DNA of 64,000 bases from Fusicatenibacter saccharivorans (lineage in GTDB: Bacteria > Bacillota > Clostridia > Lachnospirales > Lachnospiraceae), in contig NZ_JAQEGR010000010.1 in assembly GCF_027667425.1 (NCBI RefSeq), positions 62,001 through 126,000 on the forward strand, given 5' to 3'. This document shows, piece by piece, positions 6,647 to 15,342 of the stretch (position 1 is the stretch's first letter; each line of letters opens with the position of its first letter). The notes beneath the pieces are model-generated. The model worked only from the letters and a program-made list of their open reading frames with translations, had not been told where the DNA came from and did no database searches. Position numbers and translations under genes: made by a program.

Positions 6647-8266
6647 TTATTTTTGTGTTTTTCCCTGTTTATCCTTTAAAAACAGATACCAGAATGTTCC
6701 GGCGCAGATTACCGCTTCCAAAAAGATGAACATCCATGCACCTGCCGGCGCTTTTTGGGTCATCCAGGATACGAACTGGCTCCGGTAAAGTCCCCAGATA
6801 TTTTCTGCCATGTGCGCAAGAACCGGGGCAAGGAGTGTTCCGCACCGCTCATAAATAAGGATCAGAAGCACACTTACCACGGCTGCATAGACAAACTGCG
6901 TCACATTGCCGTGATATGCACCGAACAGCAGACATGATGCTGCGATGCCCCAGCCGGTTCCCCAGAAATCTTTTGCCCTGCGGTAAATCATGCCGCGGAA
7001 AACAATTTCCTCTGCGGCCGCGCTCAGCACACCGACGGACAGGATCAGAAGCAGCGGGTTCTGTCCTTCATAAATCTTTGATGCCATGTCCTGATAGCCG
7101 GAAAAGATTCTGGTAAAGCCGGTCACGTTCATTACAGTATTCAGGAGATGGCCGAAGGTCATAACCAGCAGAATACAGGCGGCTGCCTCTGCCGCACTCC
7201 ACCGTTTTTCCGGTTTCGGGAACATGCCTTCATCTTTTTTGTACTGTTTCCAGAGAACCGGGATCGCCGCCAGACTGCCGATTGCTGATGCAAGAACGGA
7301 TGTCGCGTGCATACGCTCTTCCAGATAACCGCCGGTCGTAAACGTCATCAGGATCAGCGCCAGAAGTACGGTTGCTCCGATCAGAAACAGTTCGTACGTC
7401 AGAAGCGGTTTTAAAAGACGCCATAGCTTCCGCTGGATAGGAATTACGATTTCCTCCGTTTTTGGCTCTGTTTTCGCTGTCCTTTTTTCTTTTATATTCT
7501 CTGCTTTTTTCTCTTTCGGCGCAAAGATTCCTGTTCCACTTTCTCCTCTTGTCAGCCACGGGATACGCTCCGGCTTCATTTTTTTGATGCGGTCGCGTCT
7601 TTTCTTCTCTTCTTTCGGATCCTCCGCCAGCAGTTTCAGTTCTTCCGGTGTATCACATACCTTTGCGGCACCTGCTGCCTCGAGTTCCTCTCTTCCGCCG
7701 TACCCATACGATACGCCGACACAGAGCAGTCCGTTTTCTCTTGCCCCGATTACGTCATAGCTTCTGTCACCAACCATCACCACGTCGGAACGGCTGTCTT
7801 CTGCTCCGAGTCGGCGCAGCGTCTCTGCGATGACTTCTCCTTTATCGGTTCTGGTTTCGTTCATTTCTGAACCGGTTACTACGGTAAAATACTTTCTGAT
7901 TTCGAAATGCTCCAGGATCTGCTCCACGTATTTTTCCGGTTTGGACGATGCTACCGCCAGAATTTTTCCCTTCTCTTTCAGATACGCCAGAACCTCCGGG
8001 ATTCCCTCGTATACTTCATTTTCAAAAATGCCCTCTGCCTCGTACCGCTCCCGGTATTTTGTGATGGCCTGCTGTGCTTCTTCGCAGCCAAGGCCTGCAA
8101 AATTCATGAAAGATTCCAGAAGCGGCGGCCCCACGTAACAGTTCAGTTTTTCCAGATCCGGCTCTTCGATGCCAAAGGATGCCAGCGCATACTGTACGCA
8201 TCTTGTAATTCCAGGACCGGAATCGGTCAGGGTTCCGTCCAGATCAAATAATATCATATCTGACAT
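6647..8266 (-). CDS. HAD-superfamily phosphatase fused to a CPBP (Abi) intramembrane protease
   Basis: The protein has 539 residues and two unrelated parts. Residues 1-215 are a phosphoglycolate-phosphatase-like HAD hydrolase: MILFDLDGTLTDSG carries the nucleophile and acid Asp (D8, D10), SSKPEKYV the motif III lysine region, and VVMVGDRSYD motif IV. A charged linker (about 216-278) follows. Residues 280-530 hold several membrane segments and the CPBP signature EEIVFRG (E419, E420, R424), FGAYHG (H452) and HMAEN (H485, N489), all intact. CPBP proteins are related to CAAX prenyl proteases and are often linked to bacteriocin self-immunity. The frame is continuous. AGAGGAAATAAGAGT precedes the ATG, and an extended -10 (TGCTAGAAT, -10 at 8312-8317) lies upstream. 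The substrate of either half is unknown. Confidence 0.85.
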   Translation of the reverse strand: MSDMILFDLDGTLTDSGPGITRCVQYALASFGIEEPDLEKLNCYVGPPLLESFMNFAGLGCEEAQQAITKYRERYEAEGIFENEVYEGIPEVLAYLKEKGKILAVASSKPEKYVEQILEHFEIRKYFTVVTGSEMNETRTDKGEVIAETLRRLGAEDSRSDVVMVGDRSYDVIGARENGLLCVGVSYGYGGREELEAAGAAKVCDTPEELKLLAEDPKEEKKRRDRIKKMKPERIPWLTRGESGTGIFAPKEKKAENIKEKRTAKTEPKTEEIVIPIQRKLWRLLKPLLTYELFLIGATVLLALILMTFTTGGYLEERMHATSVLASAIGSLAAIPVLWKQYKKDEGMFPKPEKRWSAAEAAACILLVMTFGHLLNTVMNVTGFTRIFSGYQDMASKIYEGQNPLLLILSVGVLSAAAEEIVFRGMIYRRAKDFWGTGWGIAASCLLFGAYHGNVTQFVYAAVVSVLLILIYERCGTLLAPVLAHMAENIWGLYRSQFVSWMTQKAPAGAWMFIFLEAVICAGTFWYLFLKDKQGKTQK

Positions 8267-8356
8267 ACTCTTATTTCCTCTTTTACTTTTTTATCGTATG
8301 ACATGTCTTTTATTCTAGCATATCGAAATTAGAAATACAAACAAAACCGGATCAGG

Positions 8357-9802
8357 CTATTTTCTGCAGAGTGCACGCAGATAGCGGGTGGTCTGATTCT
8401 GAATTTCGGCAATGGCACGAATCAGGTTCCAGAGGCGCCTTAAGGACTGCAAGAGGCGGGTTCCTTTTGGTTTCTGGCTGGTTCTTTGGCTGACAAGTGT
8501 GGAAGTTTTTGGTTTCACGTTGACTTCCCACGGTTTCATGGTTCGTACAATGCCGTCTGCGCCACGCACTTTTACAGTGATGCGGTTGTAGCCTTCGGAA
8601 AGGCTCTCGGCTTTCAGACAGATTTTGTTTTCTTTCCATTCGTATTCGGCTTCGGAGCCATTTACCATGCAGGAAAGAATTTCAGCCGTGTCGGCGGCTC
8701 CCTCGAGCAGAATTTCCGGGGTATAACCGGGATCTATTTCGACGCTGGTGTCGGCCGGGCGGATAATCAGGGGGTTCGGCGCTTCGAAATCTTCGTCTGC
8801 TATCTGTGATAATACGAAATCGGCGATGATCTGCGGCCGTATTTGAGATGGCTCCTCCCCGGCACTCTTAGATGGAGTTTCGGCAGGCGGAGGACTGCTT
8901 TCTTCTGTTTGTAGCGGAATATCATCTGGATCTTGGGTCACCTCCTCGGGCGTGGCTGCAGCAACGGGCAGCTGTTCGTCTGTTTTGAGTTCTTCTTTCT
9001 CCGGAGACGATTGCCCGGGCCCCGTTTGTTCCTGCTTTTCTGTGTTTGACTTTCCGGCATCTGGCATTACGGTAGGCTCCTCTTTTTCTGGTGCTTTTGT
9101 TTCCGAGGTTTGATTTTCTGACTCTTTTTCGGTTGACGGAGATTCCTGCTTCGTTTCTTCCATATCAGGCTTTTCCGGTTCCGGATCTTCTGGCATCAAA
9201 TTTTCCGTTCCGGATTTTTCTGAACCTGTATCTTCATAATCTGGTTTTTCTGTGTCCATTTCTCCAAAATCCGTTCTCTCCGAATCTGACTCTTCTGTCT
9301 CTGATTCTTTTGTATCTGTTTCTTCACATCCTTCCTCTGATTCCGATTCCCCGGAACCCATATCTCCTGCCTCCGGCAATTCTCCTGGCTTCCCCGATTC
9401 TGAATCTTCCGAAATTTCTTTCTCCTCTTCTTCCCACCTTTCCGCTGGTTCTTTCTCCGGATCCGGAATTACCGTCGGGGGAAGCATTTTTTCTTCTCCT
9501 TCTTTCTCTTTCTTTCCGGTCTCTGCCGGATCTGTTTTCTCTTCCGGCGGCTCTGGTTCCTGCTCTGGTTTCTCTTCTATAGGCGGTTCTTCTTCTGACT
9601 TTTCGTCCGGCAGCAGTTCCTCCGGTCCGGCTTTCCCGTCTGCATCTGTCACATCACTGTTCTCGATGATTTCAGCTTCTAATTCCACGCTTTCCACCGC
9701 ACTTGCGGCCTCGCCTGTCGTCTGCTGTGTCTCCGCGTGGACTTCGATTCCCTGGACTGCCAGGAATCCTGTCATCATTGCGCATATGGTCTTTTTTCTC
9801 AT
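8357..9802 (-). CDS. Secreted acidic Glu/Pro/Ser-rich protein with C-terminal Ig-like domain
   Basis: The ATG at 9802 overlaps the kinase stop (ATGA) and gives a signal peptide (MRKKTICAMMTGFLAVQGIEVHA). Residues about 40-350 are low-complexity, dominated by Glu, Pro, Asp, Ser and Thr (EEKPEQEPEPPEEKTDPAET type repeats), probably an extended wall-spanning stalk. Residues about 365-455 look like a small beta-sandwich (SVEIDPGYTPEILLEGAADT, then YNRITVKVRGADGIVRTMKP). The end is strongly basic (LLQSLRRLWNLIRAIAE). No sortase motif or C-terminal anchor is seen. Translational coupling to the membrane Ser/Thr kinase suggests it is a partner or substrate at the cell surface; that is inference. A longer open frame upstream is kinase sequence in another frame. 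Confidence 0.65.
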   Translation of the reverse strand: MRKKTICAMMTGFLAVQGIEVHAETQQTTGEAASAVESVELEAEIIENSDVTDADGKAGPEELLPDEKSEEEPPIEEKPEQEPEPPEEKTDPAETGKKEKEGEEKMLPPTVIPDPEKEPAERWEEEEKEISEDSESGKPGELPEAGDMGSGESESEEGCEETDTKESETEESDSERTDFGEMDTEKPDYEDTGSEKSGTENLMPEDPEPEKPDMEETKQESPSTEKESENQTSETKAPEKEEPTVMPDAGKSNTEKQEQTGPGQSSPEKEELKTDEQLPVAAATPEEVTQDPDDIPLQTEESSPPPAETPSKSAGEEPSQIRPQIIADFVLSQIADEDFEAPNPLIIRPADTSVEIDPGYTPEILLEGAADTAEILSCMVNGSEAEYEWKENKICLKAESLSEGYNRITVKVRGADGIVRTMKPWEVNVKPKTSTLVSQRTSQKPKGTRLLQSLRRLWNLIRAIAEIQNQTTRYLRALCRK

Positions 9803-11295
9803 CCTGCTTCCTCCCATCTTTTTCTGATCTGCTGATAAAAAATATCCTCCTCCATTCCCGGAATTTCTGCGGCCTCGTTGAGGTACTGTTCTGCTTTTTC
9901 CTGCATGTCGAACTGAAGTGCCAGCTCTGCGGCCCTGAGCAGATTTTTCCGCCGGTTTCCATCCTGTCTGCTGCACAGAAGCCGTTCGTAATAGAGAAAA
10001 CTCTCCTGGCACCAGTCCTGTTCTCTTTCCCCATCCCCGGATTTTCCGCCAAGATAGCACGCATCCGCCAGTCTCTGCCAGATAACCGCCTCCCACTGCC
10101 CCTCCATATTCTCGCCTGCGGCCTTTTCCAGCACTTCGATTCCTTTCCGCATGGCGTCTGTGTCATTTTCACGCGCCAGTTCTTCGGAAAAACTGAAATA
10201 CATTCCTGCAACAGCAAGATATCTGCGGCAGCGTTTTTCCTTTTCCGGCTCCTGCTGCGTGTCATCATAAAATTCAGCCAGCAATGGCTCCATCTGCATT
10301 TTTTCCCTTGCCGCATCATCCGCCAGACAGTATTCCACAAGTTCCTGCTCCACACGCCCCGCCTGACTGAGATGGTCTGCCTTTAAGAACGCTTCCCGCG
10401 CTTTCTGGTAGTTCGGCAGACTGCCTTCTTCCACCGGATTTCCGCAGAACCAGAGATCTCCCTGCTCCTCCCATTCGTCTGCCGCCGGAAACTGCCCCCA
10501 TGGCATCCTGCTGGCAACCGCAGCCGCTCCTCCTGTCAGAAAAGCAAAAACTGCAAAGATCCGCAGAGTCTTCCTGCCTTTTTGCTTTCTTTCCAGCCGC
10601 CGCAGTGCCTTTTTGACTTCTCCGGCAGACGCATACCGCTCCTCCGGCTTTTTCTGCATACACTTTTCCATCACCCGCCAGAGTCCTCTTTTCTGCCGCT
10701 TTTTCGCATGCTTCGCCATTGCCGCAAGCAGTGCGCCGAGTGCATAAAGATCGGAACGGGCGTCACACTTCCCGTCATACTGCTCCGGCGCTGCATAACC
10801 GCGGGTTCCATAACGGACTTCCACACCCGTTTCTTCTGTTCCGGCTGCACCGAAATCCACAAGGTATATTTCACCACGCTCTGTTATCATCACGTTGTCC
10901 GGCTTCAGATCCCGGTAGAAAACCGGCGGGTTCTGTGCATGGAGATAACAGAGAATCCCGCTCAGGGCAATTCCCGTTTTCAGAATTTCCCGGCTGGAAA
11001 ACCGTTCTCCCTTACGCATACGCTGTCCGATAGATTTTCCGTTTACAGCTTCCATCACCAGAAAGCTTTTTGTCCCACTTTCCAGAAGTTCCACCGCACA
11101 GGGAATCCCGGGATATGAAAACTTCTGTAAAAGAAACGCTTCCCGGCGCAGTTTTTCCCTGTCACATATACTTACCTTGACTGCATACCGCTTTCCGGAT
11201 CCAGTTTTCTCTGCAAGATAAACGACAGACGTTGCCCCTCTTCCGAGCACTGACAGCAGGCGATACTTCCCTCCCGGAAGTTCTACTTTTCCAAT
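9799..11295 (-). CDS. Transmembrane eukaryotic-like Ser/Thr protein kinase with extracellular helical repeats
   Basis: The kinase domain (residues about 10-215) shows the glycine loop LGRGATSVVY, the lysine in YAVKVS (K40), the catalytic loop YRDLKPDN (D129) and DFG (D147), so it should be active. A single membrane segment follows (about 244-262, LRIFAVFAFLTGGAAAV), then about 230 extracellular residues with TPR-like helical pairs instead of the PASTA repeats of PrkC/StkP. The first legal start in the frame (GTG, 11250) would cut off the first beta strand. GAGGAGG stands 7 bases before an in-frame ATT at 11293-11295, giving the expected GKVELPGGKYRLLSVLGRG lead. An ATT start, as in infC, is therefore proposed. 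It is translationally coupled to a secreted acidic protein. Confidence 0.8.
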   Translation of the reverse strand: MGKVELPGGKYRLLSVLGRGATSVVYLAEKTGSGKRYAVKVSICDREKLRREAFLLQKFSYPGIPCAVELLESGTKSFLVMEAVNGKSIGQRMRKGERFSSREILKTGIALSGILCYLHAQNPPVFYRDLKPDNVMITERGEIYLVDFGAAGTEETGVEVRYGTRGYAAPEQYDGKCDARSDLYALGALLAAMAKHAKKRQKRGLWRVMEKCMQKKPEERYASAGEVKKALRRLERKQKGRKTLRIFAVFAFLTGGAAAVASRMPWGQFPAADEWEEQGDLWFCGNPVEEGSLPNYQKAREAFLKADHLSQAGRVEQELVEYCLADDAAREKMQMEPLLAEFYDDTQQEPEKEKRCRRYLAVAGMYFSFSEELARENDTDAMRKGIEVLEKAAGENMEGQWEAVIWQRLADACYLGGKSGDGEREQDWCQESFLYYERLLCSRQDGNRRKNLLRAAELALQFDMQEKAEQYLNEAAEIPGMEEDIFYQQIRKRWEEAG

Positions 11296-11460
11296 GATCC
11301 CGCCTCCTCTTTTTACGTCAAAGTGTTTGTCAGTCCGATATTCTGTTTTTGTACATGGATATAAATTGAGCCGAATGGCTCTTCGATAGAGTAATATAGA
11401 ATCGATTTTTCAGGACGAATGTCCAAGCGGATGAAAAATCGTGATGTAAGTATAACACAA

Positions 11461-11500
11461 CAGCCGCCGTTTCCGCAAGAACTACAGAAGCCGACGGCTG
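11461..11500 (-). terminator. Hairpin downstream of argS
   Basis: CAGCCG and CGGCTG arms with further imperfect pairing form a stem in the argS-kinase gap. On the minus strand it is followed only by TTGTGTTATAC, so it is weak as a terminator. The same TTATACTT could serve as a -10 for the kinase gene. Confidence 0.4.
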
Positions 11501-11548
11501 CCAAAAAAATCGCCTGTTTTTTATCTATTTTTTCCCTCTTGACGAATC

Positions 11549-13315
11549 TTACATCCGTTCCGGTGCCGAGAATCCCAGCAGGTCGATGCAGGTCTCAAGT
11601 ACCTCGCGGACAAGATCCAGCAGTGCCAGGTAAGATGCTTTTCTTGCCTCATCCTGCTCACTTAAGATCTTGGTCTCGTGGTAGAAATGGTTGAACTCGT
11701 TTGCAAGCTCGTAGATATAAGCACAGATCTTATGCGGTGCTTTCTCCTCGAATGCGTTCTCCACAACGCCGTTGAAACGGGATACGGAAAGCATCAGAGC
11801 TTTCTCGCTGTCGCTCTTCGGTGCCAGAAGTGCGCCTTTCTTCAGTTCATTTCCCTCTTCTTTATATTTTCCGAGGATGGATTTTGTACGAACGATCGTG
11901 TACAGGATGTACGGACCGGTGTTTCCCTCGAAGGAAGTAAATCTCTCAACATCGAATACATAATCTTTCGATGCCTGGTTGGACAGGTCACCGTATTTAA
12001 TAGCAGACAGTCCGACAATCTGTGCCGTTCCTCTTGCATCCGTATCTTTTACGCTGCGGTTCTCCACGATCTTCTGATACATCTCATCGTTGATCTCGCC
12101 GATCAGACGCTCCAGACGCATAACGCCGCCCTCACGGGTCTTGAACGGTTTTCCGTCTTTTCCGTTCATGGTACCAAAGCCGATAAAGGAAAGAACGGTA
12201 TCATCATTCACCAGTTTTGCTTTTCTTGCACAGCGGAAACACTGTACGAAGTGAAGCTCCTGACGTTTGTCTGCCAGATAGCAGATCTCGTCCGGCTTGT
12301 ACAGTTTCATACGCTGGATGATGGTTGCCAGGTCTGTCGTATCATACAGAGCTGCTCCATCGGATTTTAAGATCATGCACGGCGGGATCTCTTTTGTGTC
12401 TGTCTCTTCTTTGACATCAACAACGAGTGCGCCCTGGTCATAATGTGCATAACCATTGTCTTTCAGGTAATCTACCATGTCCGGAATGTACTCCTGTGCA
12501 TCGGACTCACCCATCCACAGATCGAAATGAACGTCGAGGTTTCCATAGTTCTTTTTCAGATCGGCAACAGAAACGTTCATAATGTGTTTCCAGATCGCAC
12601 GATATCCTCTTCTGCCCTGCTGCAGCTCTCTCGTTGCCTCGAGTGCACGTTTCTTATAGTCCTCGTCCTCTTTCGATTTGCCGCTTGCGCAAGGATAAAT
12701 CTCCTCGAGCTCGCTGATCGTAAACGGTGCTTCCTCCGGGTACTCTCCCGTAAAAGACTCATCAAAATAAACAAGCTCCGGATGGCGCTCCTGCAGCTCG
12801 GTGATGATCAGTCCCATCTGCAGACCCCAGTCTCCAAGATGAACGTCACCGATCATGTTGTGGCCCATGAAGCGTCCCATACGCTTGATGCTCTCGCCGA
12901 TGATCGCGGAACGGAGATGGCCGACGTGAAGCGGTTTTGCCACGTTTGCTCCGCCGTAATCTACGATGATGGTTTTCGGATTTTTTGCTTTCTCTACAGA
13001 AAGCTCTTCATCGTTCTGCATTTTGGAAAGATAATCTGCCAGAAATTCCGGGTTGATTTTCAGGTTGATGAATCCCGGTTTTACGGCTTCAATTTCACCG
13101 ATCACGCTGTGATCGGTCACTTTTTCTACAACTGCTTCAGCCAGCTGGATCGGTGCTTTGTGGTATGCTTTTGCAGCTGCCATTGCGCCGTTGCACTGGT
13201 ATTCGCACAGATCCGGGCGGTTGGAAACGGAAACCCTTGCATAGGACGGGTCCATCTCCGCAGCGGTAAAGGCTTTTACCAGCTCTTCCTGGATAAGATC
13301 GATCAGTTTTTTCAT
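11549..13315 (-). CDS. argS: Arginyl-tRNA synthetase
   Basis: The 588-residue class I synthetase shows the HIGH motif as HVGHLRS (KPLHVGHLRSAIIGESI), an N-terminal Add-1 domain (about 1-110) and a C-terminal DALR anticodon-binding domain ending LLGFSAPERM. A KMSKS lysine motif is not obvious, as is common in ArgRS. The CBS-domain gene ends 22 bases upstream on the same strand, so the two are probably co-transcribed. Confidence 0.97.
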   Translation of the reverse strand: MKKLIDLIQEELVKAFTAAEMDPSYARVSVSNRPDLCEYQCNGAMAAAKAYHKAPIQLAEAVVEKVTDHSVIGEIEAVKPGFINLKINPEFLADYLSKMQNDEELSVEKAKNPKTIIVDYGGANVAKPLHVGHLRSAIIGESIKRMGRFMGHNMIGDVHLGDWGLQMGLIITELQERHPELVYFDESFTGEYPEEAPFTISELEEIYPCASGKSKEDEDYKKRALEATRELQQGRRGYRAIWKHIMNVSVADLKKNYGNLDVHFDLWMGESDAQEYIPDMVDYLKDNGYAHYDQGALVVDVKEETDTKEIPPCMILKSDGAALYDTTDLATIIQRMKLYKPDEICYLADKRQELHFVQCFRCARKAKLVNDDTVLSFIGFGTMNGKDGKPFKTREGGVMRLERLIGEINDEMYQKIVENRSVKDTDARGTAQIVGLSAIKYGDLSNQASKDYVFDVERFTSFEGNTGPYILYTIVRTKSILGKYKEEGNELKKGALLAPKSDSEKALMLSVSRFNGVVENAFEEKAPHKICAYIYELANEFNHFYHETKILSEQDEARKASYLALLDLVREVLETCIDLLGFSAPERM

Positions 13316-13337
13316 AATGTTTCCCTCATTTTCTTCT

Positions 13338-13805
13338 TTACTGCAGAATCATCTGTTCTGCGTTTTGTTTCCGCGCGCTGCGCCGGGCTTCTTCCTCTTC
13401 TTTGATGCCGCTTTTCTGATAACAGTACTGGATGATATCTCTTCTTCGGATGATGCCGATGAAGATTCCCTCGTCATCCACAACTGGAACGAAATTCTGC
13501 CGCATGGACATCTCGATCAGGTCCTCGATGTTGCTGTTGATGTTGACGGACTCATAATTCCACCGTTTCGGAACCTGCCAGAGCGGGATATCCTCTGCTT
13601 CATGGTAATTCAGCAGATACCGTTCTTTTATGATGCGGAGCAGATCTCCTTCCGTCAGTGTTCCCACATAGCAGCCCTTTTTGTTCAGTACCGGAACCGC
13701 CGTGTATTTATGATATTCGATCTTCTCGATGGCCTGCCGAAGTGAGCAGTCGTCATACAGATAAGCCGTTTCACTTTTCGGTGTGATAAAAAACAAAATA
13801 TTCAT
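13338..13805 (-). CDS. CBS-domain protein
   Basis: The protein of 155 residues consists of two CBS domains (first half: AIEKIEYHKYTAVPVLNKKG with VGTLTEGDLLR; second half: DLIEMSMRQNFVPVVDDEGI with IGIIRRRDIIQY), a Bateman module that usually binds adenine nucleotides. No effector domain is attached. AAGGAG nine bases upstream of the ATG at 13805 favours it over the in-frame ATG at 13832. An extended -10 (TGGTATAAT; 13844-13849) lies upstream. Its position ahead of argS suggests co-expression; the ligand is unknown. Confidence 0.85.
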   Translation of the reverse strand: MNILFFITPKSETAYLYDDCSLRQAIEKIEYHKYTAVPVLNKKGCYVGTLTEGDLLRIIKERYLLNYHEAEDIPLWQVPKRWNYESVNINSNIEDLIEMSMRQNFVPVVDDEGIFIGIIRRRDIIQYCYQKSGIKEEEEARRSARKQNAEQMILQ

Positions 13806-13843
13806 TCGCGTATACTCCTTTTCGTTGGTCATACTCTTGTTTG

Positions 13844-13849
13844 ATTATA
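13844..13849 (-). promoter_or_regulatory. Extended -10 promoter for CBS gene and argS
   Basis: TATAAT preceded by TG at the extended position, about 40 bases upstream of the chosen start; the -35 is weak. Confidence 0.6.
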
Positions 13850-14016
13850 CCATAAACGAATGTGAAATGTCTTTGAATCTTTCTTATATTTTCATAAACA
13901 TACCGAATCCGAAACTCGAATGCCTCTTTGCTGCGCCGCAAATTGCGCTTATTTTCCAGTATAACCGACTTTCCGCAAAAAGTAAAGATCTTAAGTTTCA
14001 TCCGCACACGCCGCAC

Positions 14017-14065
14017 AAAAAATCCGCACGGATCCAGCACCTACGCTGTACCCGCACGGATTTTT
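14017..14065 (-). terminator. Terminator of the ABC exporter operon
   Basis: AATCCG and CGGATT arms with a GC-rich imperfect extension, followed on the minus strand by TTTTTT, lie 16 bases after the permease stop. Confidence 0.75.
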
Positions 14066-14080
14066 CAACTCTTTTTTGTT

Positions 14081-15331
14081 CTATTCTCTTCGCAGCGCAT
14101 CGATCGGATTCAGGTTCGCTGCTTTTACCGACGGCAGCAGTCCGAATACGATACCGATCACCATGGAGAAGACCACGGAGAAAATGATTGCCGGAATACT
14201 GATCGCCACAGGCGTCTGCGATACCCTCGAAATCACCTGTGCCATGATAATGCCGCCCAGCACGCCGAGCAGTCCGCCGATGCTGGTGAGCACCGCCGCC
14301 TCGGTCAGGAACTGGAACAGAATTCTGCGTTTTCTTGCTCCGATCGCCTTTTTCAGGCCGATCTCGCTTGTACGTTCCGTTACAGATACCAGCATAATAT
14401 TCATAACACCGATACCGCCGACCAGAAGCGAAATGCTCGCGATCCAGATCAGCTGCTGGTTCGTGCTCTGGCCTAACTCCTGCAGACTCTTTGCTTTCTC
14501 CAGCAGATCCTCTGCCTGATAGGAAAGAGAATCAGTTGTATTGGTCACGGATTCGTTCATGATATCCGCTGTTGTCTTTCCCACCGTGCTCATATCCTCG
14601 GTCGTTTTTGCCATCACAACGGCATTTTCCGGTTCATCATACTGGAATACGATCGGCCAGCAGACATCCGGCATCAGCACCAGCGGATAAGATTCCTGAT
14701 TGTACGTATAGTAGTCATCTCTGGAATTGATGACCGGCTGGAACGAATCGGCTTTTTTGATCACGCCGATCACCGTGAACGGCTCTCCCATGATCTCGAT
14801 CGTTTTGCCGACCGGCGACTCATCCGGGAAGAGTGTCAGCACTGCGGTATCGTCGAGGAGGACAACTTTGTGGGTCTTCGAGAAATCGCTCTCCACAAAG
14901 CCGCGTCCCTGATAAATCTGATATCCGCACGTCGACAGATAATTTTCATCCACGCCAAGCGCCTTCGCACTGTCCAGTGTTGTGTTTCCTTTTGCGATGC
15001 CGCTCACATACGTTCTTTCGGTGTAAAACGATGCATTTTCCACCTGATCCTGCTCGCGGATCCGCTTTTTCTGATCATCGGACAGTTTCGACACGCCGCT
15101 TGGCAGTCCGTTGTCCATCCAGTAATCGCCGTCGCCCTGCTTTAAGCTGACGGTCACGTTGTTGTTTCCAGCTCCGATCAGGTTCTGTTTGATCTGCTCA
15201 TTCGTTCCCTTGATCGTGGAGACAATTGAGATGATCGACGCAATTCCGATGATAATACCCAGCATCGTCAGGAAGGAACGCATTTTGTGTGACCAGATTC
15301 CCTGAAAGGAAAGTCTTACATTTTCTAACAT
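14081..15331 (-). CDS. MacB-type ABC transporter permease (FtsX family)
   Basis: The 416-residue permease has the MacB layout: TM1 near residues 17-40 (MRSFLTMLGIIIGIASIISI), an extracellular MacB core of about 230 residues, then three membrane segments at the C-terminus (WIASISLLVGGIGVMNIMLV and following). TSEIGLKKAIGARKRRIL is the coupling-helix region. AAGGAGGCGCATT precedes the ATG at 15331; an upstream extension in the open frame is unsupported. It is the last gene of a four-gene exporter operon, 11 bases after the second adaptor. Confidence 0.92.
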   Translation of the reverse strand: MLENVRLSFQGIWSHKMRSFLTMLGIIIGIASIISIVSTIKGTNEQIKQNLIGAGNNNVTVSLKQGDGDYWMDNGLPSGVSKLSDDQKKRIREQDQVENASFYTERTYVSGIAKGNTTLDSAKALGVDENYLSTCGYQIYQGRGFVESDFSKTHKVVLLDDTAVLTLFPDESPVGKTIEIMGEPFTVIGVIKKADSFQPVINSRDDYYTYNQESYPLVLMPDVCWPIVFQYDEPENAVVMAKTTEDMSTVGKTTADIMNESVTNTTDSLSYQAEDLLEKAKSLQELGQSTNQQLIWIASISLLVGGIGVMNIMLVSVTERTSEIGLKKAIGARKRRILFQFLTEAAVLTSIGGLLGVLGGIIMAQVISRVSQTPVAISIPAIIFSVVFSMVIGIVFGLLPSVKAANLNPIDALRRE

Positions 15332-15342
15332 AATGCGCCTCC

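Noticed and set aside
9091..9827. Long plus-strand frames rich in Leu/Pro/Phe or Ser/Phe
   Set aside because: They are antisense readings of the Glu/Pro/Ser repeats of the acidic protein.
9803..10096. N-terminal extension of the acidic secreted protein
   Set aside because: It lies inside the kinase gene in another frame; the ATG at 9802 gives a clean signal peptide and a 4-base overlap.
11313..11504. 63-residue minus-strand frame between argS and the kinase
   Set aside because: It covers the argS hairpin and the kinase promoter region; no ribosome binding site and no family resemblance.
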